A DNA stretch of 64,000 bases from Acidaminococcus massiliensis (lineage in GTDB: Bacteria > Bacillota > Negativicutes > Acidaminococcales > Acidaminococcaceae): the NCBI RefSeq assembly GCF_900095825.1, contig NZ_LT608315.1:1352311-1416310 (forward strand), written 5' to 3'. How positions within the stretch are numbered: position 1 is the first letter of the stretch; every line of letters starts with the position of its first letter. Positions 10,501 to 19,592 of the stretch are shown here, one piece after another. Position numbers and translations under genes: made by a program. Below the pieces are notes generated by a model, which was not told the origin of the DNA, searched no databases, and saw nothing but the letters and a program-made list of their open reading frames with translations.

Positions 10501-11134
10501 GAAGGGAAAAGCGCATAAAAAGGGATTCAAGCCCGACCAGCTGGAGGCCTTTGAGAAGGCCCATATCCCGGATTTCTACATCAAGGCCTGTACCACCCTG
10601 CAGTATCTGTTCCCCAAGGCCCACGCGGTGGCCTATGTATTGTCCGCCTACCGGATCGCCTACTGCAAGGTGCACCATCCCAAGGAATTCTACGCGGCCT
10701 ACTTCACGGTCCGGGCTCCGCATTTCGACTATACCCTGGTCCATAAGGGCTTGGATTACATGAAGCAGTTCATCAAAAATGTGAATGCCCAGGGAACCAA
10801 AGCCTCTGTCAATGACAAGGATACGGCTACCTACATGGAACTGTGTGTGGAAATGCTGGAACGGGGGTTCTCTTTCGATAAGGTGGACCTGTATAAATCC
10901 GATGCCCATAAATTCCTGGTGACGGAAAAGGGCCTGCTGCCCCCGCTGGGTGCCATTGGCGGCATCGGGGGCGTGGCGGCGGAAGGAATCGTGGAAGCTC
11001 GGAAGAAAGGACCTTTCATTTCTCAGGAAGACCTGCGGAACCGAGCCAAGATCAGCACATCCAATGTGGAGATCTTGGACGAACTGGGGATCCTGGAAGG
11101 GATGCCCAAGACGGACCAGATCGAACTGTTTTAA
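7562..11134 (+). CDS. polC: PolC-type DNA polymerase III alpha subunit lacking the exonuclease insertion
   Basis: Replicative polymerase of the low-GC Gram-positive type. Order seen: N-terminal region (1-150), OB-fold (about 165-270), PHP domain (HCHTKMSKMDG, LTDHGVVQA), PolC zinc finger (YRCPHCFHTEF with DCPECGTPM), palm residues PDIDLNFSGEYQ and fingers. In classical PolC a 3'-5' exonuclease of about 170-200 residues interrupts PHP. Here the PHP chain runs straight through (LIYGTEGYLCHSREDKKNYH) and no DxETTG-type motif exists, so the protein is about 1190 rather than about 1440 residues. The ATG at 7562 has GAGG five bases upstream; the in-frame ATG at 7544 has no usable site. Confidence 0.93.
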   Translation: MNSCYKIVPNRHVFLDFMVTLDLSPEQRHCVENFPIRYVEVDEARNTWKISYDAAATPLEQQELAAVAQKLAAACSVAQVTFVNVHADQVAAPCLEDEEIPLPEEPEEPEEETASEDDFFQSEEYLKALEAVQGNTDAGKSKDGVVYGRKISKKARTMAEVVEEENNVVVEGTVVGFDQRELRTGAVMLTIKLTDATEGLFVKILFGERNEGNDLKKNQKEAADLQAKIPEGSLVKVQGNITVDKYANSELVMVNVKGIMKEPVTRREDQSETKRVELHCHTKMSKMDGLTPIKELVDTAVRWGHKALALTDHGVVQAFPFAYDEAKALKDKNGWELKLIYGTEGYLCHSREDKKNYHIILLAKNVEGLRNLYRLVSLSHLQYFGGKPKRPRLTKGLLDQYRAGLIIGSACAAGEVYRAILAGVPEEELKEIASYYDYLEIQPTGNNNYLIRDPRFPEIKTVEDLQAINKKILALGDELGKLTVATCDVHFLNPEDALARKILQAGMGYPDEEQPPLYYRTTEEMLEEFSYLGDRAYEVVVENSNKISDQVEHFKPVPDRDQLYSPTIPGAKEKVESLSYAKAHEWYGPKLPKIVEDRLKQELSSIIGNGFSVLYYIAHLLVKKSNDDGYMVGSRGSVGSSFVATMLNITEVNPLVPHYRCPHCFHTEFFTDGSVGSGFDLPEKDCPECGTPMIRDGHNIPFAVFLGFHGDKVPDIDLNFSGEYQPRAHKYTEELFGRDNVFRAGTLGTIKDKTAYGYIKKYYETRGEPKRTAFIEGLIPKLAGVKRTTGQHPGGIVVIPRNLDVHYITPVSYPADDPSCGTITTHYDFHSIDERIVKLDILGHDDPTVIKMLDRMLGEDYCRNIPIGDKDTMELFLSTKSLGVTPEQIGTDVATYGVPECGTRFVRQMISDVKPKNFSDLLRISGYSHGTDVWLNNAQDLIKAGTPTEDTISTRDDIMNWLINKGMEPSMAFGIMEWSRKGKAHKKGFKPDQLEAFEKAHIPDFYIKACTTLQYLFPKAHAVAYVLSAYRIAYCKVHHPKEFYAAYFTVRAPHFDYTLVHKGLDYMKQFIKNVNAQGTKASVNDKDTATYMELCVEMLERGFSFDKVDLYKSDAHKFLVTEKGLLPPLGAIGGIGGVAAEGIVEARKKGPFISQEDLRNRAKISTSNVEILDELGILEGMPKTDQIELF

Positions 11135-11185
11135 AGGGATTGCTGCACGTGTGAAAATCAAACATGTGCAGCAATCCCTTTTCCT
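11133..11185 (+). terminator. Intrinsic terminator after polC
   Basis: A 16-bp perfect stem (AAAGGGATTGCTGCAC and its complement ending at 11182), extended by a few more pairs, is followed by TTTT. It overlaps the polC stop codon. Confidence 0.9.
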
Positions 11186-11186
11186 C

Positions 11187-11215
11187 TTGACAAATCTCCC
11201 CTGACAGAGTATGAT
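11187..11215 (+). promoter_or_regulatory. Promoter of the copper-type ATPase gene
   Basis: TTGACA at 11187-11192 and TATGAT at 11210-11215 with an ideal 17-base spacer. Transcription would start near 11222, just before the inverted repeat at 11234. Confidence 0.85.
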
Positions 11216-11233
11216 ATGACCATAAAGAAAGGG

Positions 11234-11248
11234 TACCCTGGTAGGGTA
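11234..11248. promoter_or_regulatory. CsoR-like copper operator
   Basis: A perfect inverted repeat TACCCT-GGT-AGGGTA lies about 12-26 bases downstream of the predicted start point and upstream of a P-type ATPase gene. CsoR-family repressors recognise G/C-tract palindromes of the TACCC-N-GGGTA type in front of copA/copZ genes. The match in sequence and context supports copper derepression. No csoR gene is in the window. Confidence 0.7.
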
Positions 11249-11268
11249 TTAGAAAGAGAGGTCCCACC

Positions 11269-14079
11269 ATGAAACAATATATCGTAACGGGCATGACCTG
11301 TGCATCCTGTCAGGCACATGTAGAAAAAGCCGTAGCAGGCGTGCCCGGTGTCAAGAATGTATCTGTATCCCTCCTGACCAACAGCATGGGAGTGGAAGGG
11401 ACGGCTTCGGATGCAGAGATCATCAAGGCCGTAGAAGACGCAGGCTACGGAGCGTCCGTCAAGGGAGCGGCCCAGGCCAAGCAGGGCATGGCGGAAAAAC
11501 TGGCCGCCGATGAAGAGGCCCTGAAGGACCATGAGACACCCCGGCTCCGCCGCCGGCTGTTCACTTCCCTGGGGTTCCTGTTCGTGCTCATGTACATCAC
11601 CATGGGCCACAATATGCTGGGCTGGCCGGTGCCGTCCCTCCTGGACGGGAACCATCTGGGGCTGATGCTGACCCAGATGCTGCTGGCCATCATCGTCATG
11701 TACATCAATAAGGATTTCTACACCAGCGGGTTCAAGACCCTGTTCCATGGGGCACCCAACATGGATACCCTGGTGGCACTGGGGTCGTCCGTATCTTTTT
11801 TCTGGAGCCTGGCGGTATTCTATGATATTACGTTCCTGACGGCCCATGGGACGCCTTTTGCTGAACTCCACCACATGTATATGCACGACCTATATTTTGA
11901 GACCGCAGCCATGATCCCTTCTCTGATCACCCTGGGGAAGATGCTGGAGGCCATGAGCAAAGGACGGACCACTGATGCACTGAAGGGCCTTATGAAAATG
12001 GCCCCCAAGACAGCGGTGCTGATCCGGGACGGGAAAGAAGTCACCGTTTCCATCGATGATGTGCAGAAGGGGGACATCTTTGCCGTCCGTCCCGGGGAAA
12101 ACATCCCGGTAGACGGGGTGGTGGTGAAGGGCAATTCCGCCGTCAACGAAAGCGCCCTCACTGGGGAAAGCCTGCCGGTGGACAAGAAACCGGGGGACAA
12201 GGTCTCCACGGCCACCATCAATCAGTCTGGCTACCTGGAATGTGAAGCCACCCGGGTCGGGGAGGATACCACCCTGAGCCAGATCATCAAACTGGTCAGC
12301 GATGCGGCGGCTACCAAGGCTCCCATCGCCCGGATCGCTGATAAAGTCTCTGCCGTATTCGTGCCGGCCATCATCAGCATTGCTGTGCTCACCACCCTCG
12401 GCTGGCTGCTTGCCGGGGCTCCTCTGGGCTCTGCCATCGCTCGGGGCATCGCTGTCTTGGTCATCGCCTGTCCCTGCGCCTTAGGGCTGGCAACCCCTGT
12501 GGCCATCATGGTGGGCAGCGGCGTAGGGGCCAAGAACGGCATCCTATTCAAGACTTCCTCTTCTTTGGAAAATGCCGGGAAAGTGGCCGTCGTTGCCTTG
12601 GACAAGACCGGGACCATTACCAAAGGCCAGCCCAAAGTAACGGATGTGGTGCCGGCGGAAGGCTATACCCAGGAAAGCCTGCTCCAGCTGGCCTATGATC
12701 TGGAGCAGAAATCCGAACATCCCCTGGCCAGAGCTGTGGTGGAAGAAGCGGAAGCCAAAGGCCTCCAGGCGGAAACCGTGGATGATTTCCAGGCCCTGCC
12801 GGGGAATGGGCTCCAGGTGGTCCAGAAAGGGAAGAAACTCATCGGCGGCAGCCTGAGCTTCCTGAAGAGCCTGGGAGCTGTGGACAGCAGGTTGGAAGCC
12901 CAAGCTGCTGAACTGGCCGGCCAGGGCAAGACACCCCTGATCTTTGCCAAAGACGGGAAACTGGCGGGGATGATCGCTGTGGCCGACGTAATCAAGGAAG
13001 ATTCCGCCAAGGCCATCAAAGAACTCCAGAACATGGGGATCGAAGTGGTCATGGTCACCGGGGACAACCAGCGGACGGCTGAAACCATCGGCCGGCAGGC
13101 CGGGGTGGATAGAGTGGTGGCTGGCGTCCTGCCGGAAGGTAAAGAAGCGGTGATCCGGGAACTCCAGAAAGCCGGGGGCCTGGTGGCCATGGTGGGAGAC
13201 GGCATCAACGACGCACCGGCTCTGACCCGGGCAGACATCGGCATCGCCATCGGTGCCGGGGCGGATGTGGCCATCGATTCTGCCGACATCGTCCTGATGA
13301 ACAGCCGGCTTACGGATGTGTCTGCAGCTGTACGGCTGAGCCGGGGCACCGTGACCAATATCCACGAGAACCTGTTCTGGGCCTTCTTCTACAATGTAAT
13401 CTGCATCCCTTTGGCAGCCGGCCTGTTCAGCTATAAGATGAACCCCATGGTGGGAGCAGCTGCCATGAGCCTTTCCAGCTTCACCGTATGCATGAATGCC
13501 CTGCGGCTGAACCTGTTTAAGCTCCATGACGCCAGCCGTGACAAGAAACGGAAGAACCCGGCTGCAGCTGTGGTGGAAAAAGCGGACTTGGCACCTCAGC
13601 CCGCCGGCTGTCCGGTACCGGCAGTTGCCGGAACTCAGGTGACCTATCAGGTGAAGGGTATGATGTGTGCCCACTGCGAAGGCCGGGTGAAGAAAGCTTT
13701 GGAAGAGTTGGAAGGAGTGGTCAGCGCCAAAGCGGACCATACCGTCGGGACCGTGGTAGCCACGGTGACCAAGCCTCTGGACTATGCCCAGGTACAGCAG
13801 GCAGTGGCCAAAGCCGGCTATGAAGTGACCGGGGAAGAAAGAACAGCTGACGGAGAAAGTGACGGTACCACCGTGACCCTGAAAGTGAAGGGCATGATGT
13901 GCGCCCACTGTGAAGGCCGGGTAAAGAAAGCCCTGGAAGGACTGGAGGGGGTCACCAGCGCCAAAGCCGACCACAATTCCGGCACCGTGGAAGTCACCGA
14001 AACCCGGAATGTCCCAGAAAACGACTTCAAGAGCGCCATCCTGAAGGCGGGGTATGAATATGAGGGGATGGAAGCATAG
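11269..14079 (+). CDS. copA: Heavy-metal P1B-type ATPase, probably copper exporter, with tandem C-terminal HMA domains
   Basis: ATP-driven membrane exporter, probably for Cu(I). Order: N-terminal HMA domain (GMTCASC, residues 8-14), membrane helices, actuator TGES, ion-site CPC in [13 protein letters not shown], phosphorylation motif DKTGT, and GDGINDAP. After the last helix pair come two extra HMA domains, each with GMMCAHC, near residues 795-860 and 868-936. Metal-binding domains are normally N-terminal, so this C-terminal tandem is unusual; the two copies are highly similar, which suggests recent duplication. The CPC motif and CsoR-like operator favour copper or silver over zinc. Confidence 0.92.
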   Translation: MKQYIVTGMTCASCQAHVEKAVAGVPGVKNVSVSLLTNSMGVEGTASDAEIIKAVEDAGYGASVKGAAQAKQGMAEKLAADEEALKDHETPRLRRRLFTSLGFLFVLMYITMGHNMLGWPVPSLLDGNHLGLMLTQMLLAIIVMYINKDFYTSGFKTLFHGAPNMDTLVALGSSVSFFWSLAVFYDITFLTAHGTPFAELHHMYMHDLYFETAAMIPSLITLGKMLEAMSKGRTTDALKGLMKMAPKTAVLIRDGKEVTVSIDDVQKGDIFAVRPGENIPVDGVVVKGNSAVNESALTGESLPVDKKPGDKVSTATINQSGYLECEATRVGEDTTLSQIIKLVSDAAATKAPIARIADKVSAVFVPAIISIAVLTTLGWLLAGAPLGSAIARGIAVLVIACPCALGLATPVAIMVGSGVGAKNGILFKTSSSLENAGKVAVVALDKTGTITKGQPKVTDVVPAEGYTQESLLQLAYDLEQKSEHPLARAVVEEAEAKGLQAETVDDFQALPGNGLQVVQKGKKLIGGSLSFLKSLGAVDSRLEAQAAELAGQGKTPLIFAKDGKLAGMIAVADVIKEDSAKAIKELQNMGIEVVMVTGDNQRTAETIGRQAGVDRVVAGVLPEGKEAVIRELQKAGGLVAMVGDGINDAPALTRADIGIAIGAGADVAIDSADIVLMNSRLTDVSAAVRLSRGTVTNIHENLFWAFFYNVICIPLAAGLFSYKMNPMVGAAAMSLSSFTVCMNALRLNLFKLHDASRDKKRKNPAAAVVEKADLAPQPAGCPVPAVAGTQVTYQVKGMMCAHCEGRVKKALEELEGVVSAKADHTVGTVVATVTKPLDYAQVQQAVAKAGYEVTGEERTADGESDGTTVTLKVKGMMCAHCEGRVKKALEGLEGVTSAKADHNSGTVEVTETRNVPENDFKSAILKAGYEYEGMEA

Positions 14080-14101
14080 GATCGTCAGCCGACTGTTGAC
14101 C

Positions 14102-14134
14102 AAAGGGGCTGCCGCTTCGGCGGCAGCCCCTTTT
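14102..14134 (+). terminator. Intrinsic terminator after copA
   Basis: Stem AAGGGGCTGCCGC / GGCGGCAGCCCCTT with a TTC loop and a following T run. Confidence 0.9.
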
Positions 14135-14139
14135 CCCTC

Positions 14140-14177
14140 TTGACGAAAATTCGTTAACAACGGTATAATGGTTAACG
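14140..14177 (+). promoter_or_regulatory. Promoter framed by a CGTTAAC inverted repeat
   Basis: TTGACG (14140-14145), an 18-base spacer and TATAAT (14164-14169). Perfect heptamer arms CGTTAAC (14152-14158) and GTTAACG (14171-14177) enclose the -10 element, the position expected of a repressor operator. The regulator is unknown. Confidence 0.7.
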
Positions 14178-14212
14178 TAATACCCACTGAAAAAGGAGGA
14201 TGTCTTTGACTT

Positions 14213-14701
14213 ATGGCTTTGGAAAAAGGCGCAGTTGTAGATGGTATTGTCACCGGGATTACAAATTTTGGTGCATTTGTGTCATTGCCCGAAAATAAGG
14301 TTGGTCTGATTCACATTTCTGAGGTTTCCAATGTCTTCGTCAAAGATGTACATGATTTCCTCAAAGTTAAGGACAAAGTTACCGTCAAGGTGGTTTCCAT
14401 TGATGAAAAGGGGAAGATCGGTCTGTCCCTGAAAGCCCTGATGCCTCCGGCACCGGCACCGGAACGGAAACCGGCCGGGGAAAACCGGCATTTTGAAAAC
14501 AAGCATCTGGACAACAAACGGTTCGACGGAAAGAAGCGGTTTGAGAACAAACCCTTCCATGGAGCTCCCCGGGCACAGGGTCCTATGAGCTTTGAAGACA
14601 AACTTTCCAAGTTCCTGAAGGAAAGTGATGATCGTCTGCTGGATCTGAAACGGAATACGGAATCCAAACGGGGCGGCCGTGGTGCTCGCAGAGGAGATTG
14701 A
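14213..14701 (+). CDS. S1-domain RNA-binding protein (general stress protein 13 / CvfD-like)
   Basis: 162-residue protein with one S1 domain at residues 4-75 (GAVVDGIVTGITNFGAFVSL, GLIHISEVSNVFVKDV, KVKVVSIDEKGKIGLSLKA). A basic, low-complexity tail rich in Asn, Lys, Arg and Gly ends in KRGGRGARRGD. This matches the small Firmicutes S1 proteins that bind ribosomes or mRNA. The ATG follows AAGGAGGA by 12 bases. It has its own promoter and terminator, so it is monocistronic. The KHLDNKRFDGKK-type repeats in the tail suggest non-specific RNA binding. Confidence 0.85.
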   Translation: MALEKGAVVDGIVTGITNFGAFVSLPENKVGLIHISEVSNVFVKDVHDFLKVKDKVTVKVVSIDEKGKIGLSLKALMPPAPAPERKPAGENRHFENKHLDNKRFDGKKRFENKPFHGAPRAQGPMSFEDKLSKFLKESDDRLLDLKRNTESKRGGRGARRGD

Positions 14702-14707
14702 TGAACA

Positions 14708-14739
14708 CAAAAGGTACTTCCTCGGAAGTACCTTTTTTT
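14708..14739 (+). terminator. Intrinsic terminator after the S1 protein gene
   Basis: AAAAGGTACTTCC / GGAAGTACCTTTTTTT hairpin with a long T run, ending 18 bases before tilS. Confidence 0.9.
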
Positions 14740-14756
14740 AATTAGAAGGTGAAAGC

Positions 14757-15809
14757 GTGAGTATTTTAGAAGACAGCCTGCGGCATCTGGTGGCCGCGTC
14801 TCCCCTGTGGCAGCCTCCTGCTCCGGCAGTGGCGGCTTGCAGCGGAGGAGCGGATTCCCTGGCTCTCACCGATGCCATGGCCCGGCAGGGAGAGGAAGAT
14901 GGCGTGAGGATCCTGGTGGTCCATGTCCAGCATCATCTTCGGGGCGCCGAAGCAGAACGGGATGCGGCACTGGTGGAAGCCTACTGCCGGGAACATGGCC
15001 TGGACTTTCGGCGGATGGATGTAGAACCGGAAGCTCTGGCCCGGGAAGAGGGCCTTTCCCTAGAAGAAGCGGCCCGGAAGCTGCGGTACGAGGCTCTTGA
15101 AAAATGTCGGAAAGAAGCGGGAGCCAGTGGAATCTTCTTGGCTCATCACCAGGATGACCAGGCAGAGACCGTGCTCCTGAACCTGCTCCGGGGTGCCGGG
15201 ACCCGGGGAATGCGGGGCATGCTGCCTGTGAGCGGATATCTGGCCCGTCCTTTCTTGGAAATCACCCGGCGGGACACGGAAGCCTACTGTGGAGAACAGG
15301 GACTGGAGTACTGTTTGGACAGCACCAATGAAGATCTGACTTTGAAACGGAACTGGGTACGGAAGAAACTCCTTCCCCTCCTGGAAACCCAGAACCCTCG
15401 GATCCGAAAACAGCTGGCCCAGGCCGCCCGTCTGGCTGCCAGCGATGAGTCTTATCTGGAGGAACTGGCCGGCCGGTATCTCCGGGCCTATGGCCGGGAG
15501 GTCTTCGGCACCTTCGATGTGAAGGTGGAAAAAGAATTCGGGGAACTGCCCCTGGCCCTCCGGAGCCGGGTGATCCGGATCCTGGTCCGGAAAGCCGGCG
15601 GCGCCGAGCTGGGCTACGACCATGTGGAGAAAATCTTGGAAATGATTGCCCGGGGCGTAGGGAATAAAGCTCTGGATGTCCCTGGCAATGTCCGGCTGAT
15701 CTATCTGAACGGCCGGCTGATGGCCGGAAAGAACCAACGGTCCCGGGAAGCTGAGCGGGCCGACAAGTTAGCACAAAAGGAGCGTCAAAGAAATGAACGA
15801 AAAAATTGA
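14757..15809 (+). CDS. tilS: tRNA(Ile)-lysidine synthase, short form
   Basis: N-type ATP pyrophosphatase that converts C34 of the AUA-reading tRNA-Ile to lysidine. The PP-loop SGGADS sits at about residues 28-33, followed by LVVHVQHHLRG and AHHQDDQAETVLLNLLRG. GTG start preceded by GAAGGTGAAA. At 350 residues it lacks most of the C-terminal domains of the roughly 430-470-residue enzymes and ends in a charged tail that overlaps hpt by 17 bases. Short TilS forms are known in other bacteria, so it is probably functional. Order tilS-hpt-ftsH is conserved across Firmicutes. Confidence 0.92.
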   Translation: MSILEDSLRHLVAASPLWQPPAPAVAACSGGADSLALTDAMARQGEEDGVRILVVHVQHHLRGAEAERDAALVEAYCREHGLDFRRMDVEPEALAREEGLSLEEAARKLRYEALEKCRKEAGASGIFLAHHQDDQAETVLLNLLRGAGTRGMRGMLPVSGYLARPFLEITRRDTEAYCGEQGLEYCLDSTNEDLTLKRNWVRKKLLPLLETQNPRIRKQLAQAARLAASDESYLEELAGRYLRAYGREVFGTFDVKVEKEFGELPLALRSRVIRILVRKAGGAELGYDHVEKILEMIARGVGNKALDVPGNVRLIYLNGRLMAGKNQRSREAERADKLAQKERQRNERKN

Positions 15810-16332
15810 AAGAGTATTGATCGACGAGAAAACCCTGAAAGCCCGGATTGCCGAGATGGGCGCTGAAATCAGCCGGGATTATGCGGGAGAAGAACTGGTG
15901 GTCATCGGTCTGCTGAAAGGGGCCGCCTATTTCCTGACGGAATTGACCCAGCATATCACTGTGCCGGTGCGGATCGATTTCATCAAAGCCTCTTCTTATG
16001 GTTCCGGCACCAAATCCTCCGGCAAGGTGGATATCGATTATGATACCTCCCGGAATATCGCTGGCAAGAACATCCTCTTGGTGGACGATGTGATCGATAC
16101 GGGACTGACCCTGAAGGCCGTGGGTGAACTGTTCCACAATCGGAACCCCAAGAGCCTGAAAGTGGCCGCCATGCTGGATAAAAAAGAACGCCGGCTGGTG
16201 AAAGTGCTGCCGGATTACGCTGGGTTTGCCATCCCGGACGAATTCGTGGTGGGCTTTGGTCTGGATTATGATGAAGAATACCGGAACCTGCCCTACATCG
16301 GCATCCTGAAACGTTCCGTCTATGAAAAATAA
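15793..16332 (+). CDS. hpt: Hypoxanthine phosphoribosyltransferase
   Basis: Purine salvage: joins hypoxanthine or guanine to PRPP. 179 residues, the usual length. The PRPP loop [14 protein letters not shown] is at about residues 95-108, and the flexible-loop region around SSYGSG follows [19 protein letters not shown] precedes the ATG, which lies inside the tilS end, so translation is likely coupled. It is the middle gene of the widespread tilS-hpt-ftsH cluster. Confidence 0.95.
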   Translation: MNEKIERVLIDEKTLKARIAEMGAEISRDYAGEELVVIGLLKGAAYFLTELTQHITVPVRIDFIKASSYGSGTKSSGKVDIDYDTSRNIAGKNILLVDDVIDTGLTLKAVGELFHNRNPKSLKVAAMLDKKERRLVKVLPDYAGFAIPDEFVVGFGLDYDEEYRNLPYIGILKRSVYEK

Positions 16333-16388
16333 TTCTCCATGTCTGCCTTCTCTCCGGAAGGGACTCCAGACAGGAAAGGAGCTCAAGT

Positions 16389-18326
16389 GTGAGTAAGTTT
16401 ATCCGCAATCTTGTGTTTTACCTGCTCATTGTCATCGTAGGGGTCTGGATCTATGACTACTACAATGCCTCCAGCACCCCCAAGAATGAGATGAGCTACA
16501 GCAACTTCATGAAGGAAGTCCAGCAGGATGAAGTGAAGAGTGTCACCATCGTGGACAATTCTGTGATCCGGGGCAAATTGAAGAACGGAGCAGAATTCAC
16601 CGCCATTGCGCCTCGGGATGAGAAACTGGTGGATACCCTCCGGGCCCGGGATGTGGAAATCAAAGCGGAGCTGCCTCCTCAGCCTTCCATGCTGAGCAAT
16701 CTGCTCACTTCCATCCTGCCCATGGTGGTCATCGTGATCCTCTGGTTCTTCATGATGAACAATGCCCAGGGTGGCGGCAGCCGGGTCATGAGCTTCGGCA
16801 AGAGCAAAGCCAAGCTCTACGGGGACGGCAAGAGCCGGGTCACCTTCAAGGATGTGGCCGGGGCTGACGAAGCCAAACAGGAACTGGAAGAAGTGGTGGA
16901 ATTCCTGAAGGCTCCCCAGAAGTACAACCAGCTGGGGGCCAAGATCCCCAAAGGGGTGCTGCTCTACGGACCTCCCGGCACCGGGAAGACCCTCCTGGCC
17001 AAAGCTGTGGCTGGGGAAGCGGGGGTGCCCTTCTTCAGTATCTCTGGTTCTGACTTCGTGGAAATGTTCGTGGGCGTGGGGGCATCCCGTGTCCGGGACC
17101 TGTTCGATCAGGCCAAGAAGAATGCGCCCTGTATCGTATTCATCGATGAAATCGATGCAGTGGGCCGCCAGAGAGGCGCCGGATTGGGCGGCGGCCATGA
17201 TGAACGGGAACAGACCTTGAACCAGCTGCTGGTGGAAATGGACGGCTTCGGGGCCAACGAAGGGATCATCATGATCGCAGCCACCAACCGGCCGGATATC
17301 CTGGATCCTGCCTTGCTGCGTCCGGGCCGTTTCGACCGGCAGATCGTGGTGGACAAGCCGGATATCCGGGGACGCCGGGCTATCCTGCGGGTCCATACCA
17401 AAGGGAAACCTATCGATCCTTCCGTGGATCTGGGAGTCATTGCCCGGCAGACACCGGGCTTTACCGGAGCTGATCTGGCCAACCTGGTGAACGAAGGAGC
17501 TCTGCTGGCGGCCCGGCACAACCAGGTGACCATTACCATGAGTGACCTGGAAGAAGCCGCGGAACGGGTGATGATGGGACCGGAGCGGAAGAGCAGAGTC
17601 ATTACCGATGAGGAAAAGAAACTGACCGCCTATCATGAAGGGGGCCATACCTTGGTGGGAATGCTCCTGGACCATACGGACCCGGTGCACAAAGTCACCA
17701 TTATCCCCAGAGGACGTGCGGGGGGCTATACCCTGAGCCTGCCTACGGAAGACCGGTATTATGCTACCCGCAGTGAGATGCTGGATCAGCTGAAGGTGCT
17801 CCTGGGGGGCCGGGTGGCGGAAGCCTTGGTACTCCATGAAATTTCCAGCGGTGCCAGCAGCGACCTCCAGCGGGCTACGGAACTGGCCCGGCGGATGACC
17901 TGCGAATACGGCATGAGTGAAGTGCTGGGGGCAGTGACCTTCGGCCATCGGCAGGAACAGGTATTCTTGGGACGGGATATCGGCCGGCAGAATGATTATA
18001 GTGAAAAAGTGGCAGCTCAGATCGATGGGGAAATCCGTCGGTTCATCGATGAAGCCTATGAAGGAACGGTGAAACTCCTTAATGACAACATTGACAAGCT
18101 GCGCTTGATCGCCCAGAACCTGATGGAACGGGAAACCCTGGAAGGCCATGAAATCCAGGAACTGCTGAAATACGGTCATATCCTGGAAAAAGGTGAAGTG
18201 CCGCCCCAGGAAGAACCGCAGAAACCTGAGGATGGGACTCCGGCCCCCATTGGTCCGGTCCCCGTGGAAGAACCGGCGGAAGCCCCTGTAGTGGCACCGG
18301 TTCCCAAAGAAGTGCCGCAGGCGTAG
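16389..18326 (+). CDS. ftsH: ATP-dependent zinc metalloprotease FtsH
   Basis: Membrane-anchored AAA+ protease for quality control of membrane and regulatory proteins. Two membrane helices (about residues 5-24 and 101-122) flank the small periplasmic domain. The AAA module has GPPGTGKT, Walker [12 protein letters not shown] and the SRH with [21 protein letters not shown]. The zinc site is HEGGH. The C-terminal tail is a Pro/Glu/Val-rich, probably disordered stretch of about 50 residues. GTG start with AAAGGAG upstream. 645 residues is typical. Confidence 0.96.
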   Translation: MSKFIRNLVFYLLIVIVGVWIYDYYNASSTPKNEMSYSNFMKEVQQDEVKSVTIVDNSVIRGKLKNGAEFTAIAPRDEKLVDTLRARDVEIKAELPPQPSMLSNLLTSILPMVVIVILWFFMMNNAQGGGSRVMSFGKSKAKLYGDGKSRVTFKDVAGADEAKQELEEVVEFLKAPQKYNQLGAKIPKGVLLYGPPGTGKTLLAKAVAGEAGVPFFSISGSDFVEMFVGVGASRVRDLFDQAKKNAPCIVFIDEIDAVGRQRGAGLGGGHDEREQTLNQLLVEMDGFGANEGIIMIAATNRPDILDPALLRPGRFDRQIVVDKPDIRGRRAILRVHTKGKPIDPSVDLGVIARQTPGFTGADLANLVNEGALLAARHNQVTITMSDLEEAAERVMMGPERKSRVITDEEKKLTAYHEGGHTLVGMLLDHTDPVHKVTIIPRGRAGGYTLSLPTEDRYYATRSEMLDQLKVLLGGRVAEALVLHEISSGASSDLQRATELARRMTCEYGMSEVLGAVTFGHRQEQVFLGRDIGRQNDYSEKVAAQIDGEIRRFIDEAYEGTVKLLNDNIDKLRLIAQNLMERETLEGHEIQELLKYGHILEKGEVPPQEEPQKPEDGTPAPIGPVPVEEPAEAPVVAPVPKEVPQA

Positions 18327-18350
18327 GTGTCTGCCACTTGGCGGCAGACA

Positions 18351-18511
18351 GGGTCACGGGCCATGAGTCACGGGTCGCTGGCTTGTTCGGCGCATTGCGA
18401 AAGCTGCTGCTTTATAATCGGACAATGGATCCTCCTCTGAGGGATGGACAAGAAACGGGGGAGAAATTCCATCGGGGTCAGGCTCGCGACCCGCAACCCG
18501 CGGCTCGCGAC
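18351..18511. repeat. Heptad-repeat element B (GGGTCGC family)
   Basis: Left array in exact 7-base register: GGGTCAC (18351), GGGCCAT, GAGTCAC, GGGTCGC, TGGCTTG. The right array (about 18481-18511), read on the complementary strand, is AGGTCGC, GAGCCGC, GGGTTGC, GGGTCGC, GAGC. The core of about 95 bases is non-coding and shares short blocks (GCTGCTTT) with element A. It lies between ftsH and the terminator before birA. The inverted arrays could fold into a long imperfect stem. Confidence 0.7.
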
Positions 18512-18513
18512 CT

Positions 18514-18542
18514 GGGGTGCTGCTTCTGCAGCACCCCTTTTT
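18514..18542 (+). terminator. Intrinsic terminator downstream of ftsH
   Basis: GGGGTGCTGC-TTCT-GCAGCACCCC stem followed by TTTTT. It lies after heptad element B, so the element is in the ftsH 3' untranslated region. Confidence 0.88.
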
Positions 18543-18596
18543 CCAAGCAATTAGGTTAACATCTTTTCCCCAAAAGGGAACGAAAGGAAGACTGTC

Positions 18597-19592
18597 ATGC
18601 GTACTGAAATCCTGAAAATCCTGCGTGAAAAAGCTCCGGAACCGGTTTCCGGGGAAGAATTGGCCCGTACCCTGGGCATCACCCGGACGGCCATTTGGAA
18701 GCATATCCAGACTTTGAAAAAAGAGGGGTATGGCATCGAAGCCTATACGAAAAAGGGCTATGTGCTGACCTCCGTCCCAGACAAATTGCTGCCCTCAGAA
18801 ATCGCTGCCCGGCTCCATACTCGGTTCCTGGGCCATGCCATCTGCTATCAGGAAAGCGTCACCAGTTCCAATGAAGTATTGAAGAAACTGGCGGACAAGG
18901 ATGCAGCCGACGGGACTCTCTGTGTGGCCGAGGAACAGACGGGGGGCAAAGGAAGGCTCTCCCGGGGCTGGTTCAGCCCCAAGGGAAAGGGTCTATGGTT
19001 TTCCCTGCTGCTGAAACCCACTTTCCTGCCCCAGGAAGCGCCTAAGATGACTCTTTTGAGTGCCGTGGCGGTGGTCCGGGCCATCCGGGAGGTCTGCCAG
19101 GTGGATGCCCAGATCAAATGGCCCAATGATGTGCTGCTGAATGGGAAGAAATTGGTGGGGATCCTGACGGAAATGAGCGCGGAATTCGGCCATATCAATT
19201 ACCTGGTAGTGGGCATCGGCATCAATGTGTGCGTCCCTCGGGAGATGGTGCCGGAAGAGCTGCGGCCGGCGGCCATTTCCATTGCGGATGTGACAGGAAA
19301 GAAAGTGGACCGGGTGGCCCTTTTGGCCAAAGTTTTGGACTATATGGAAGCCTATTATGAGATTGCCTGCCGGGAAGGGTTCGGCCCGATCTTTGACCAG
19401 TGGCGGAAATATTCTATTACCCTGGGCAAACAGGTAAAGGTCATCGCTCCGGACAAGACCTATATCGGGACGGCACTGGATATCGATTCTACCGGAGCCC
19501 TCCAGGTGAAGAAAGAAGACGGCATGGTGGAAACTGTCCTGGCCGGAGACGTTTCCATCCGTCCGGCCCAAGGAAAGGGGAAATACGCATGA
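18597..19592 (+). CDS. birA: Biotin-protein ligase / biotin repressor BirA
   Basis: Bifunctional enzyme that activates biotin to biotinyl-AMP and attaches it to carboxylases and decarboxylases. The N-terminal winged helix (residues 1-65, SGEELARTLGITRTAIWKHI) makes it a likely transcriptional repressor. The ligase domain has the GRGR-type motif as GGKGRLSRGW and the substrate block IKWPNDVLLNGKKLVGIL; an SH3-like domain ends the 331 residues. GAAAGGAAG precedes the ATG. The stop overlaps the bioY start (ATGA). I found no convincing BirA operator upstream. Confidence 0.94.
   Translation: MRTEILKILREKAPEPVSGEELARTLGITRTAIWKHIQTLKKEGYGIEAYTKKGYVLTSVPDKLLPSEIAARLHTRFLGHAICYQESVTSSNEVLKKLADKDAADGTLCVAEEQTGGKGRLSRGWFSPKGKGLWFSLLLKPTFLPQEAPKMTLLSAVAVVRAIREVCQVDAQIKWPNDVLLNGKKLVGILTEMSAEFGHINYLVVGIGINVCVPREMVPEELRPAAISIADVTGKKVDRVALLAKVLDYMEAYYEIACREGFGPIFDQWRKYSITLGKQVKVIAPDKTYIGTALDIDSTGALQVKKEDGMVETVLAGDVSIRPAQGKGKYA

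Noticed and set aside
7712-11161. A 1149-residue open frame antisense to polC, and many other long antisense frames
   Set aside because: They mirror the codon bias of the real genes, have His/Gln/Pro-rich compositions, no recognisable motifs and no ribosome sites.
18543-18596. BirA (biotin) operator upstream of birA
   Set aside because: Only one AGGTTAAC-like half site is seen; the second half at the expected spacing is absent.
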